This document shows, piece after piece, positions 24,035-33,439 of a stretch of DNA of 64,000 bases. Below the pieces are notes generated by a model. The model saw nothing but the letters and a program-made list of their open reading frames with translations. It did no database searches and was not told the origin of the DNA. This stretch comes from Nodularia sphaerocarpa UHCC 0038 (GTDB lineage: Bacteria > Cyanobacteriota > Cyanobacteriia > Cyanobacteriales > Nostocaceae). The DNA lies in contig NZ_CP060140.1 of NCBI RefSeq assembly GCF_022376295.1, positions 1,678,356-1,742,355 of the forward strand. The letters are read 5' to 3'. Within the stretch, counting starts at the first letter, position 1; every line of letters starts with the position of its first letter. The position numbers and the translations under genes were made by a program.

Positions 24035-25997
24035 GACTAGTGACGTTTTAATTATTGGTGGCGGCGTGATTGGCTTGGCGATCGCCGTGGAATTGAAATT
24101 GCGCGGCGGCTCTGTCACCGTGCTTTGCCGTGATTTTCAGGCGAATGCTACCCACGCCGCCGCCGGGATGTTAGCACCAGATGCGGAAAACATCCCCAAT
24201 CGGGCCATGCGCTCTTTGTGCAGGCGATCGCGTGCCTTATATCCAGACTGGACACAGAAACTCGAAGATTTGACTGGTTTAAATACTGGTTACTGGCCTT
24301 GTGGAATATTAGCACCAGTTTATTCAGAACAAGGTAAAAAACTAGATTCTGCTCCCACAGACTACTCCCCAGAATGGCTAAATCAAGCCGCCATTCATCA
24401 ATATGAGCCAGGATTGGGATCAGAAGTAGTTGGTGGCTGGTGGTATCCTGAAGACGCACAAATTGATAATCGCGCCTTAGCCAATGTCTTGTGGAGAGCT
24501 GCTGAGTCCCTTGGTGTGGAACTCAAAGACCAGGTGAAAGTAGAAGCATTTCTACAGCAGCAGGGAAAAGTCGTTGGCGTACAAACCAACACAGGAATCA
24601 TTCGGGCTAGCCATTATGTGTTAGCTACAGGTGCATGGTCCTCTGAATTATTACCATTACCCGTGCGTCCTCGTAAAGGACAAATGCTCAGGGTGCGAGT
24701 CCCAGATTTTATCCCAGAATTGCCCCTGACACGAGTTTTGTTTGGAGATAATATTTACATCGTACCCAGGCGAAACCGTTCTATCATCATTGGGGCTACG
24801 AGCGAAGATGTCGGCTTTACGCCCCACAACACCCCCGCAGGGATTCAAACCTTACTGCAACAAGCCATTAATCTATATCCTCAATTAGAGGATTATCCGA
24901 TTCAGGAATTTTGGTGGGGATTTCGCCCAGCCACTCCCGATGAGTTACCGATTTTAGGCACTAGCCACTGTGAAAATTTAACTTTGGCTACAGGTCATTA
25001 TCGTAATGGTATATTACTTGCCCCCATCACCGCAGCATTAATTGCCGATTTGATCTGGGAACAAAAATCTGATCCCATATTGTCTAATTTCCACTATTCG
25101 CGCTTCCATACCCAGCCATCTACCTCCACTTCTATGCTCACCCACTCTGCCAACTTCTCTCAGGGAAATCTCGCCATTGCAGACGCAATCAATCCCGTTT
25201 CGATAGATTCACCATTGGTGATTGCTGGCAAAATTTTTCAATCTCGTTTAATGACGGGAACGGGAAAATATCGCAGCATTAAAGAAATGCAGCAAAGTAT
25301 TGTTGCTAGTGGTTGCCAAATTGTCACTGTGGCAGTACGAAGGGTACAAACTAAAGCCGCAGGACATGAAGGTTTAGCAGAAGCCTTGGATTGGACAAAA
25401 ATCTGGATGTTGCCCAATACTGCTGGCTGTGAAACCGCAGAAGAGGCGATTCGCGTAGCTCGTTTGGGGCGAGAAATGGCGAAACTATTGGGACAGGAAG
25501 ATAACAATTTTGTGAAATTAGAAGTCATACCTGATCCGAAATATTTACTTCCTGATCCTATTGGTACGCTGCAAGCTGCTGAACAGCTAGTAAAAGAAGG
25601 TTTTGCCGTACTGCCTTACATTAATGCAGATCCGATGTTAGCCAAGCGCCTAGAAGATGTGGGCTGTGCTACAGTCATGCCTTTAGCGTCGCCCATTGGT
25701 TCGGGACAAGGGCTGAAAACAACCGCCAATATTCAAATTATCATTGAAAATGCCAGTATACCCGTTGTGGTAGATGCCGGAATTGGTTCACCATCAGAAG
25801 CTGCCCAGGCGATGGAATTAGGTGCAGATGCTTTATTAATTAATAGTGCGATCGCCCTTTCCCAAAATTCTCCAGTCATGGCCCAAGCCATGAATTTAGC
25901 AGCAGTAGCCGGTCGTTTGGCTTACCTAGCTGGCAGAATGCCCTTGAAAACCTACGCTAGTGCGAGTTCACCACTCACAGGCACAATTACTAATTAG
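24033..25997 (+). CDS. thiO/thiG: bifunctional glycine oxidase / thiazole synthase ThiO-ThiG
   Basis: 654 aa fusion. Residues 1-365: FAD glycine oxidase with DVLIIGGGVIGLAIAVEL, HAAAGMLAPDAE and a C-terminal LATGHYRNGILLAP motif (ThiO). Residues about 395-654: thiazole synthase barrel (PLVIAGKIFQSRLMTGTGKY, FVKLEVIPDPKYLLPDPI, MPLASPIGSGQGL, PVVVDAGIGSPSEAAQAMELGADALL), ThiG. ThiO makes dehydroglycine, which ThiG joins with deoxyxylulose-5-phosphate and ThiS-thiocarboxylate to form the thiazole of thiamin. This fusion is known from several cyanobacteria. No TPP riboswitch was recognised upstream; the start lies in a heptamer repeat. Confidence 0.93.
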   Translation: MTSDVLIIGGGVIGLAIAVELKLRGGSVTVLCRDFQANATHAAAGMLAPDAENIPNRAMRSLCRRSRALYPDWTQKLEDLTGLNTGYWPCGILAPVYSEQGKKLDSAPTDYSPEWLNQAAIHQYEPGLGSEVVGGWWYPEDAQIDNRALANVLWRAAESLGVELKDQVKVEAFLQQQGKVVGVQTNTGIIRASHYVLATGAWSSELLPLPVRPRKGQMLRVRVPDFIPELPLTRVLFGDNIYIVPRRNRSIIIGATSEDVGFTPHNTPAGIQTLLQQAINLYPQLEDYPIQEFWWGFRPATPDELPILGTSHCENLTLATGHYRNGILLAPITAALIADLIWEQKSDPILSNFHYSRFHTQPSTSTSMLTHSANFSQGNLAIADAINPVSIDSPLVIAGKIFQSRLMTGTGKYRSIKEMQQSIVASGCQIVTVAVRRVQTKAAGHEGLAEALDWTKIWMLPNTAGCETAEEAIRVARLGREMAKLLGQEDNNFVKLEVIPDPKYLLPDPIGTLQAAEQLVKEGFAVLPYINADPMLAKRLEDVGCATVMPLASPIGSGQGLKTTANIQIIIENASIPVVVDAGIGSPSEAAQAMELGADALLINSAIALSQNSPVMAQAMNLAAVAGRLAYLAGRMPLKTYASASSPLTGTITN

Positions 25998-26667
25998 GTA
26001 ATGGGGAAATCAATTTTGGATTTTGGATTTGCGATCTTCGCAGCATACGCAGCGAGTGCGAGTATTTTGGATTGCAATCTAAAATCTAAAATCTAAAATC
26101 TAAAATTGTTACTCCCCAACGTTAAGATTTGTCGCTAAGTATGAAAGCAGAATAGAGGGCTTATAAGAAAACAGGCTGAAAACCCTTGAGGTTAAGTTTT
26201 GGAGCATGGCGGAAAAACTTAACCGTGCTTTAGACAAGGGATGAAAGCCGGCTAAGGCGTTTACGCCTCGGTGACTTTGTGGTAGAATAATTCTCACAGG
26301 AACGGTAATTAACCTGTATAAAAACCCAAGTGCCTCACGGCAATCTGTACCAAGACAACTAAATCTATGGGGTTCTACTTCGTAGTTCTAGTATCACCTG
26401 GAAGTAGGTAAAAGATTTACAGGTACTAGACTTGTGTTGAGCGAAGTCGAAACACGACACAGAATTTAAGTCAAACAAAATTTGCGGTAACGCAACTACC
26501 TCCGGGCAGGGGGAAAGTTAACGCTTGGGGAGAGAACCACCTCTGGGTTAGATACCGCAAGGAGTCTAATCTAAGTGGACTCGTTGAACCAAGAATCCCC
26601 GCACCTTTAGGTCGGGGAGTGTCAAGTAACATAAATTGAATAAAAGAAGATAATCAGGAATTAATTC
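25998..26667. other. intergenic region: heptamers and IS200/IS605 relic
   Basis: About 670 bases between thiO-thiG and psb34. It holds TTGGATT units (about 26013-26028) and ATCTAAA units (26078-26106). A hairpin GGTTAAGTTTT...AAAACTTAACC lies near 26190-26224, and the IS-type right end listed separately follows. The rest (26230-26460) looks like structured or decayed mobile sequence without an ORF. Confidence 0.6.
26452..26626 (+). pseudogene. C-terminal relic of IS200/IS605-type tnpB with right end
   Basis: A short open frame reads ...GKVNAWGENHLWVRYRKESN and ...SGLVEPRIPAPLGRG, resembling the C-termini of TnpB proteins of cyanobacterial IS605-type elements. It runs into a hairpin CCCCGCACCT/AGGTCGGGG (26597-26617) followed by gagtgtcaag, the usual right-end form of these elements, where the guide RNA also ends. 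The catalytic domain and zinc finger are gone, so this is a relic. The end hairpin is seen directly; the family link is from memory. Confidence 0.55.
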
Positions 26668-26847
26668 ATGCCCTATACAAATGAAGAAGGCGGTCGTCTG
26701 AACAATTTTGCTAGAGAACCAAAGGTTTATCAAGCAGAACCTCCGACAAACCAGCAAAAAATTACCTATATTTTCTTAGGACTCGCTGGCGCAGGTTTGG
26801 TTGCTGGTTTAATTTTTGTTGCCTTCTCTGTTTCTCATGTCGGTTGA
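26668..26847 (+). CDS. psb34: Psb34, photosystem II assembly small protein
   Basis: 59 aa: MPYTNEEGGRLNNFAREPKV, a short linker, then one transmembrane helix (ITYIFLGLAGAGLVAGLIFV) and FSVSHVG. The N-terminus, related to the stromal end of high-light-inducible proteins, and the single helix match Psb34 (the ssl1498/tsl0063 type), which binds a late photosystem II assembly intermediate near CP47. ATG 26668 follows AGGA at 9 nt. A terminator follows at 26886. The name rests on remembered sequence. Confidence 0.8.
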   Translation: MPYTNEEGGRLNNFAREPKVYQAEPPTNQQKITYIFLGLAGAGLVAGLIFVAFSVSHVG

Positions 26848-26885
26848 GCATCACATTTTTTAATAAAATTTAATATCTTGGTTTT

Positions 26886-26929
26886 CAAGGTTTCTATATG
26901 ATCAGGAGCCTTGTTTTTTATTTTTTTTG
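26886..26929 (+). terminator. rho-independent terminator of psb34
   Basis: CAAGG (26886-26890) pairs with CCTTG (26909-26913), with partial extra pairing in the loop, followed by a run of nearly pure T to 26929. About 40 nt after the psb34 stop. Confidence 0.65.
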
Positions 26930-27100
26930 TTAGAATTATATGGGAAGTTAAACGTATAAATAGATACTTTATACTTGGCCAAATCGGAAAAACTTGATGC
27001 CTACTGAGCAGATCAACAGTCATAATTTAATTTGCTCTGTCTGCTGTGATGTATGCTGTGAAATTTATGATATGTACCATGTTTGGGCTTTTTAGCCGCC

Positions 27101-29305
27101 ATGAGCGTGAATGATACTACACACCCCAATAATTTTACTTGGAATCGACAAGTATATCATCGTCTAAAACTTGCCCTCAGTCTTGGTTTAAGAAGACAAG
27201 TTTTTTTTGCTGTTAGTGATAATTTACACTTAAGAAATCAAGTGGCTGCGCGTTTGCACTCTACTTTAGCTTATCCAGTGGGGCAAGTGCTATATAAACC
27301 TGTGGATGGTCATGAAACTAGCACTCCAGCTTATCCGCGATTAGTCACTTTGAGGTTAAATTTAAGTGATCCCAATCCCATAGAGCATATAAATCAATGG
27401 CTAGCTAATTATCCCCCACCAATTGTTGGTGCATCAAAAGATACAAATGGAAGAACCTTACCAATACCGATATTTCAGATTGTAGGTGCTGAACAGTTAA
27501 CGAAGCAACCAGTCGCGATACAGCGTTTATTTTTACACTATCTGCGCTTAAGTGAGGAAAATTTTTCTAGTCCAGAGTCGAGTCAGTTTCTAGAATCCAG
27601 CGTGCTGTTATGGGTATCACGTCCTTGGTTGTCAGCCATTCAGCAGTCAGCACCACAGTTTTGGCGTTGGCGTACTGGTGTGTTTGTGTTTGCGGGGGAA
27701 CCGACACCAATGACACAAAATCAAGGTTCTTCCAGTTCGAGAAATTGGGATTTAGAAGATATTGAGCAATCTGTTCTGGATGAATCAGTTATTGAAGCAG
27801 AACTTGAAGCCTCGTCTGCTAATGGCTTAAAATTTGGAGATGACTTTGACTTTCGGGTGGAATCACCAAGGAATCATCCAGGTAAAGAACCAAAAGCTTG
27901 GCCTTTAACTTCGGAATTATTGAAGACTGGAACGCAGCAACAGAAATCCACTGTTATATCGAGTCAAGGTGATAGTCTATCGCAGTTGTCGTTGTCTCAT
28001 CTGAGCAAGGAGTTAACTGAGCTAATCATACCAATGCTCAACGCGACGATGGCTGAAGATGGAGAGGATAACCAACAACCGCAGCAAATTCTGTTAGAGA
28101 TTGAAGAACTACACTCACAACAAGCCTCAAAAGAGGTATTGGCGACAGCCTATCATCAGTTAGGAAATTTATATCGCCTGCGGATTGAACAGGGAAAGTC
28201 AAGTCTAGAAAATTTGATGGTGGCAATTCTCGCTTATCAGGAGGCGATCGCCTACGATGAAACATCACCCCAACTACCTGATATTTTAAACGACTTGGGG
28301 ACACTTTATTGGATGCTGTACCGCGCTCCCCATAATTCAGGGGATGGGAAAGCTTATATAGAGCAGGGAATTGAATTTTATCATTTGGCTTTAAAGCTGA
28401 TATCTCCTCAAGACAAGCCAGAAACTTATGCGCGGGTACAAAATAATCTAGGTACTGCTTATGGTGATTTAGCTCGTTTTGCTAATCCATCGGAAAATTG
28501 GCAACAAGCAGTATTAGCTTACACTGAAGCCCTGCGGTATCGTACAGCCGACATAGAACCGCTCAAGTATGCTGCTTGTCAAAATAATTTAGGTACTGCT
28601 TACTGGCATTTAGGGCAGTACAATCAGCCAGTGGTGCATTTGCACAAGGCGATCGCATCATACAGTCAAGCGTTGGGTCACTACAACCCCGAACAGGAAC
28701 CGTTGAAATATGGGATGATTCAAAATAATATCGGCACTGCCTATTGGAATTTGGCACAATACGAGGAAGAGCCGGCACAAAATCTGCAACTAGCCATTGA
28801 TGTTTACCGCGAAGCTTTAAAATATCGCACTCCAGCTAATGTTCCCAGCGCCTGTGCTGCGACACAAAATAATCTGGGTACTGCCTATTGGCATTTAGCA
28901 AACTTATCTCAAACAAGTAAAGAGTTACGACAAAAATTATTACAATTGTCTATAGACGCTTATGATGAAGCTATTGCCTTGGCTCACTCTCTTGGCGCTA
29001 CAGCTTTAAGTTTTGATTTGTTTGCTGCTCACAATAATTTGGCATTAGCTCATTATCAGCTAGTAACAGATAATTATTTTCATGGTGACAAAACGGCAAT
29101 TTCGCAACATTTAGAAGCAGCATTACATAATCATTTGCAAGCCTTAAATGGATTCAGCCAAAAATCAGAGGCTTATCAAACAACTTTCACTTATGTGGTG
29201 AAAATAATTCGTACTTTCCACAGTGAATTGGGGATACAGGGACAAAATTTGGCTTTGTCTAAGGTTCCAGGTCATTTGTTACCGGACGTTTTACCTAAGT
29301 TGTAG
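27101..29305 (+). CDS. tetratricopeptide-repeat protein
   Basis: 734 aa. Residues 1-200 resemble a degenerate P-loop/NB-ARC-like domain (LSLGLRRQVFFAVSDNLHLRNQVAARL, VTLRLNLSDPNPIEHINQWL, FLESSVLLWVSRPWL) without a Walker A motif. An acidic linker follows, then at least six TPR units marked by QNNLGTAYWHL-type helices (QNNLGTAYGDLA, QNNLGTAYWHLG, QNNIGTAYWNLA, again NNLGTAYWHLA) in the C-terminal half. A scaffold or adaptor role is likely. ATG 27101 (MSVNDTTHPN) is preferred over an upstream TTG. Confidence 0.8.
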   Translation: MSVNDTTHPNNFTWNRQVYHRLKLALSLGLRRQVFFAVSDNLHLRNQVAARLHSTLAYPVGQVLYKPVDGHETSTPAYPRLVTLRLNLSDPNPIEHINQWLANYPPPIVGASKDTNGRTLPIPIFQIVGAEQLTKQPVAIQRLFLHYLRLSEENFSSPESSQFLESSVLLWVSRPWLSAIQQSAPQFWRWRTGVFVFAGEPTPMTQNQGSSSSRNWDLEDIEQSVLDESVIEAELEASSANGLKFGDDFDFRVESPRNHPGKEPKAWPLTSELLKTGTQQQKSTVISSQGDSLSQLSLSHLSKELTELIIPMLNATMAEDGEDNQQPQQILLEIEELHSQQASKEVLATAYHQLGNLYRLRIEQGKSSLENLMVAILAYQEAIAYDETSPQLPDILNDLGTLYWMLYRAPHNSGDGKAYIEQGIEFYHLALKLISPQDKPETYARVQNNLGTAYGDLARFANPSENWQQAVLAYTEALRYRTADIEPLKYAACQNNLGTAYWHLGQYNQPVVHLHKAIASYSQALGHYNPEQEPLKYGMIQNNIGTAYWNLAQYEEEPAQNLQLAIDVYREALKYRTPANVPSACAATQNNLGTAYWHLANLSQTSKELRQKLLQLSIDAYDEAIALAHSLGATALSFDLFAAHNNLALAHYQLVTDNYFHGDKTAISQHLEAALHNHLQALNGFSQKSEAYQTTFTYVVKIIRTFHSELGIQGQNLALSKVPGHLLPDVLPKL

Positions 29306-29360
29306 ATGGGGTGCGGGGAAGAAATTTTTTTAGGTTCGCTTTTGAGCAAGCTTATGAAAC

Positions 29361-29400
29361 CTCACCCCAACCCTCTCCTTATTAAGGAGAGGGAGCGGGA
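29361..29400. terminator. bidirectional hairpin repeat between convergent genes
   Basis: CCCTCTCCTT-att-AAGGAGAGGG (29371-29393) is a perfect 10-bp hairpin preceded by CCTCACCCCAA. The same element lies at 35913-35948 between another convergent pair. Probably a dispersed repeat that now works as a terminator for the TPR gene. Confidence 0.6.
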
Positions 29401-29517
29401 ATGGGAATCTTATTTCCGTGCTTGACTTTTATCTCTCTGCACCTCGTGGGTTAATGATAATTTATTTAACCACAGAGGCACAGAGAACACAGAGTCAAGA
29501 GATGGGGGAATTTGTAG

Positions 29518-30726
29518 TTAAAGTGCTGGTACTAATGCTTTTAATGCAAAAATCTTTTCCATCACATCTTCGACTACTTTATCTGGTGTGGAAGCACCGG
29601 AAGTCACTCCCACAATAATTTTGCCATTGGGTAGCCAGTTTTGTGCGATCGCTAATTCTCCATTTAATTGGCGATGTTCAATGGCATTTGCTGATTTAAT
29701 GCGTTCCACACAATCAATGTGATAGGAAGCAATTCCTTTTTCAGCCGCAATTTGTTGTAATTGAGCGGTATTGGAGGAATTAAATCCACCAATTACTAGC
29801 ATTAAGTCTAAGTTATGTTCTACTAATTCCAACATGGCATCTTGCCTTTCTTGGGTAGCATCACAGATGGTGTTAAAGCTTTGGAAATGCTGATTTAACT
29901 CAATGGTTCCATACTTCTGCATCATTGTCCGCTCAAACAGCTTGCCAATTTGCTCAGTTTCATCTTTGAGCATGGTGGTTTGGTTAGCAATCCCCACTCT
30001 TTCTAAGTCCTGATCAGGGTCAAATCCTGCCGAACAAGCTTTGGCAAATTTTTGCAAAAATTCCTCGCGGTTGCCACCATTGAGAATGTAATCTACAACA
30101 TATTGGGCTTCTTGTAAATTCAGCACAATTAAATATTTGCCAGCAAATGAACTTGTAGCAATTGTTTCTTCGTGCTTATATTTACCGTGAATAATGGAAG
30201 TGTAAGCGACTTTTTTGTGCTTTTCTACGGTATTCCAGACTTTAGATACCCAAGGACAAGTGGTATCGACTATTTTGCAACCTTGATCATGGAGAATTTG
30301 CATTTCTTGAACGCTGGCTCCAAATGCGGGTAGGATGACCACATCGCCAGTTTCCACCACGGAAAAATCCTTTTTACCTGCTTGTACAGGGATAAATCCG
30401 ATGTTCATTTCCAGAATCCGGTTATTCACAGAGGGATTGTGAATAATCTCGTTAGTAATCCAGATGCGTTCTGTGGGGAAATGCTGACGGGTTTCATAAG
30501 CCATTGCGACAGCGCGTTCTACACCCCAGCAAAAACCAAAGGCTTGGGCTAGTCGGATAGTCACATCACCTCGTTCCAAGATGTAATTGCGATCGCGGAT
30601 TTCCTGAATCAAGCTACTTTGATACTCAGATTGCAACTGGGTAGTAACTTCTGCTTTGTGACCAAATCCCTTACGATTGTAATTTTCTGAATGTTGGAGT
30701 GTACGTTTAAAAGCTTTTGTATCCAT
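29518..30726 (-). CDS. ispH: 4-hydroxy-3-methylbut-2-enyl diphosphate reductase IspH
   Basis: 402 aa, the long cyanobacterial/plant form. The three 4Fe-4S cysteines are visible: AFGFCWGVERAV (C66), VDTTCPWVSKVW and NTICDATQERQDAM; also NEIIHNPSVN and the TSGASTPDKVVEDV end motif. IspH performs the last step of the MEP pathway, giving IPP and DMAPP, with electrons probably from ferredoxin. The N-terminal 45 residues are the usual extension. The gene is convergent with the TPR gene; the SGNH hydrolase gene lies 49 nt upstream on the same strand. Confidence 0.96.
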   Translation of the reverse strand: MDTKAFKRTLQHSENYNRKGFGHKAEVTTQLQSEYQSSLIQEIRDRNYILERGDVTIRLAQAFGFCWGVERAVAMAYETRQHFPTERIWITNEIIHNPSVNNRILEMNIGFIPVQAGKKDFSVVETGDVVILPAFGASVQEMQILHDQGCKIVDTTCPWVSKVWNTVEKHKKVAYTSIIHGKYKHEETIATSSFAGKYLIVLNLQEAQYVVDYILNGGNREEFLQKFAKACSAGFDPDQDLERVGIANQTTMLKDETEQIGKLFERTMMQKYGTIELNQHFQSFNTICDATQERQDAMLELVEHNLDLMLVIGGFNSSNTAQLQQIAAEKGIASYHIDCVERIKSANAIEHRQLNGELAIAQNWLPNGKIIVGVTSGASTPDKVVEDVMEKIFALKALVPAL

Positions 30727-30775
30727 TGTTTTTGGCAGTTTAAATTACTATTTCTTATTTTCTCGTGCTAAGACG

Positions 30776-31633
30776 CTATTTTCTAGACAATGGGAAAATA
30801 TTCAGCCTACTCCCCACATTCATATTGCTATACATTTGTAACGCAGTCCGCCAAACTAGATAACCTGTGGGATTGAGATGTAAACCATCAGTAGTAAATT
30901 CACTGCGGAGATTACCCTGCGGGTTGGTAAATAAAGGATACAAATCAAGATACTTAACACCGACTTTGGTAGCTGTGTTTTGTAATTGTTGATTTAACTG
31001 GCGAATCCGACTGTTGGGAATCTTCAGCAGTTTTTCTCTTCCCTCCCAAGTTGCGGCTTCATCCCCATGAGGCAAAATTGACTGAACCACAATTTGCGCT
31101 TTGGGATGTGTCTTACGCAGATAAGTCATAATTCGGCGCTGATTATTTAAAATCACTTGATCACTTACCCCCCGGATGAGATCATTAATGCCAATCATCA
31201 CAAAAATTACCTCTGGCTGGGTACTGTCAAATAATTCTAATCTTTTTAATAGTCCATCGCTGGATTCGCCGGAAATTCCCTGATTGAGCCAATTTCTGTC
31301 TTCGGGTAACAACTCAGGCGGAAACCACAGACTCAGAGAATCTCCTATGAGGATGCTTAAACGCTGAGGAGGCTGAACTGAGGCTACTTTGGCTTCTTGC
31401 TTGAGAATATCTACCCACTGCTGATAAGTGAGTTGATGACGAGTGCCTAAATCTGGTGAAATGGCTTGGGTTTGACCAACTTGATTTGGGGAGAGTGGAT
31501 TGCCAAAAACAGGCTTCAATCGCTGCTGTTGCCAAATCAGCAAAATGACTGCCAACATTAGTATGCCGTTGGTTATCAGCAAGAAAAATACCCAGATTGG
31601 AAAGGTTTTTGCAGAAGTGGACACAAATAGCAA
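30776..31633 (-). CDS. SGNH/GDSL-type lipase/esterase, membrane-anchored
   Basis: 285 aa. An N-terminal signal anchor (PIWVFFLLITNGILMLAVIL) then a SGNH hydrolase domain with all four blocks: IGDSLSLWF (block I, nucleophile Ser), GISGESSDGLL (block II), VMIGINDLIRG (block III, GxND) and TDGLHLNPTGY (block V, catalytic Asp-His). Likely an extracytoplasmic esterase or acyl-hydrolase; the substrate is unknown. It lies upstream of ispH on the same strand. Confidence 0.85.
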   Translation of the reverse strand: MLFVSTSAKTFPIWVFFLLITNGILMLAVILLIWQQQRLKPVFGNPLSPNQVGQTQAISPDLGTRHQLTYQQWVDILKQEAKVASVQPPQRLSILIGDSLSLWFPPELLPEDRNWLNQGISGESSDGLLKRLELFDSTQPEVIFVMIGINDLIRGVSDQVILNNQRRIMTYLRKTHPKAQIVVQSILPHGDEAATWEGREKLLKIPNSRIRQLNQQLQNTATKVGVKYLDLYPLFTNPQGNLRSEFTTDGLHLNPTGYLVWRTALQMYSNMNVGSRLNIFPLSRK

Positions 31634-31733
31634 AATATACCAATAATTTGACTCAGATTTTAAATCCTTAGCGCCAATATGTCATTAGCACTCAGCACTT
31701 CCTATAACTTTAAGCCAGAAAAAATTTTGCATG

Positions 31734-31780
31734 AAAAAACCCGCCACTAGGATTGATGTCAAAAATCTCATGGGCGGGTT
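31734..31780 (-). terminator. terminator of the ammonium transporter gene
   Basis: On the minus strand AACCCGCC (31780-31773) pairs with GGCGGGTT (31745-31738) and is followed by a T-run, a typical rho-independent terminator about 85 nt after the amt stop codon. Confidence 0.85.
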
Positions 31781-31864
31781 CAGCAATCAATTTGCTACGC
31801 GGAGTGCTTCGTCATTTATACACTGTCAACAACTAAGGACAAATGACAAATGACTAATGACTAA

Positions 31865-33439
31865 TTAATATTTGTCTTGTGATATTGGAGATGAACCATA
31901 TCCTTCGGGGAATCCTCCAGGGTTAGTTTCTGTGAGAAATCCATGATATGCTTCCATACCGTGTTCGCTGATATCCAAACCTTCTAATTCTTCTTCGCGA
32001 GATACTCGGATACCTAAAGTAGCCTTGAGCAATAGCCAGAAGATGCTGCTGAGAACAACTGTGATTCCACCTACACTGAGAATGCCCACTAGTTGAATGA
32101 ATAATTGTCCCAAACCACCACCGGCGAATAAACCCGCAGTTGGTCCTGCACCTTCACCATACCAGGAATAAACACCAGGACCGGCAGACCAGAGTCCAAC
32201 TGCAAGAGTTCCCCAGATACCGCAAACTAGGTGAACTGAGGTGGCTCCTACTGGGTCATCAATGCGGATTTTATCAAAGAGTGTGACTGCGAAAACTACT
32301 ATGACTCCGCCAATGAAACCGATGATTAAAGAAGCGGGAATACTCACGTAAGCACAAGAGGCTGTAATCGCTACCAAGCCAGCCAATACGCCGTTGATAA
32401 TCATTGATAGGTCTGGTTTACCTAAGTAAATCCAAGCTGTACCTGTAGCGGCAACTGCACCCGCAGCCGCGGCCATGTTAGTGGTGAGGGCTATGTGAGC
32501 GATCGCATTGCCATCAGCAGCCATTGTGGAACCGGGGTTAAAACCAAACCAGCCCAACCAGAGTATTAAACAGCCCAAGGTGGCAATACTCATATTGTGA
32601 CCAGGTATAGCCACAACTTGCTGTTCTTGATATTTACCAATGCGTGGACCGAGAAATGCGGCTCCCATTAAAGCCGCCCAACCACCAACGGAGTGAACGA
32701 CGGTAGATCCAGCAAAATCCCAGAATCCAAACTGACTTAACCAACCACCACCCCAAACCCAATGTCCGGTAATGGGGTAGGCAATACCGACAAGTAGGAC
32801 GCTAAAAATTAAGAAGTCAGCAAATTTAATGCGTTCGGCAACTGCACCAGAAACAATTGTGGCCGCAGTTCCCGCAAATGCCAATTGAAATAAAAACTTG
32901 GCGGCTAAAGGTACACCCGCCCAACTCAGAGAACTGAATACACCTTGATAAGCATCCCCTGTTACAGGACTGTTATCTGCTCCTGAGAGGAAAAATCCAG
33001 AGGCTCCGAAGAAGTTATTGCCATTGCCAAACATGATCCCAAAGCCAATTGCCCAAAAGGCAATACTAGCTAGAGCAAAAACAATTAAGTTTTTGGAGAG
33101 AACGTTGACGGCGTTTTTCTGGCGACAGAAGCCAGTTTCTAACATTCCAAAACCAGCATTCATAAAGAATACTAAAAAAGCGGCGATCGCTACCCAAAGA
33201 GTATCCAGAGCCACTTTGAGTTCTGCTGTTGTGGGACCTGCATCTGGTGTTTGGGCAACGGCTACATAACCCCAGCCCAAAACAATCAAACAAGCTAAAG
33301 GTAAGCAAGCTTGCCAGCTAGGAGATAGTTTCTTTATTGCTAAATTAAATTCCTGAAATTTTGCATTAAATTGTGTATTTATAGGGGATTTTTTCGCAAA
33401 AACTTGCCTATTTTTCCTTTTTAACTTTTGTTTGTACAT
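31865..33439 (-). CDS. amt: ammonium transporter Amt
   Basis: 524 aa. After a basic N-terminal extension and a signal-like hydrophobic segment (ACLPLACLIVLGWGYVAVAQ) comes an Amt/Mep/Rh channel with about 11 transmembrane helices: WVAIAAFLVFFMNAGFGMLE, the FAGSTVVHSVGGWAAL segment with the conserved pore region, LGWFGFNPGST and HLVCGIWGTLAVGLW with the second pore His. It carries ammonium into the cell. The hydrophilic C-tail (EELEGLDISEHGMEAYHGF) is the gating segment known to respond to GlnB-type PII proteins. The upstream gap would hold an NtcA promoter if nitrogen-regulated; no good NtcA box was found. Confidence 0.95.
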   Translation of the reverse strand: MYKQKLKRKNRQVFAKKSPINTQFNAKFQEFNLAIKKLSPSWQACLPLACLIVLGWGYVAVAQTPDAGPTTAELKVALDTLWVAIAAFLVFFMNAGFGMLETGFCRQKNAVNVLSKNLIVFALASIAFWAIGFGIMFGNGNNFFGASGFFLSGADNSPVTGDAYQGVFSSLSWAGVPLAAKFLFQLAFAGTAATIVSGAVAERIKFADFLIFSVLLVGIAYPITGHWVWGGGWLSQFGFWDFAGSTVVHSVGGWAALMGAAFLGPRIGKYQEQQVVAIPGHNMSIATLGCLILWLGWFGFNPGSTMAADGNAIAHIALTTNMAAAAGAVAATGTAWIYLGKPDLSMIINGVLAGLVAITASCAYVSIPASLIIGFIGGVIVVFAVTLFDKIRIDDPVGATSVHLVCGIWGTLAVGLWSAGPGVYSWYGEGAGPTAGLFAGGGLGQLFIQLVGILSVGGITVVLSSIFWLLLKATLGIRVSREEELEGLDISEHGMEAYHGFLTETNPGGFPEGYGSSPISQDKY

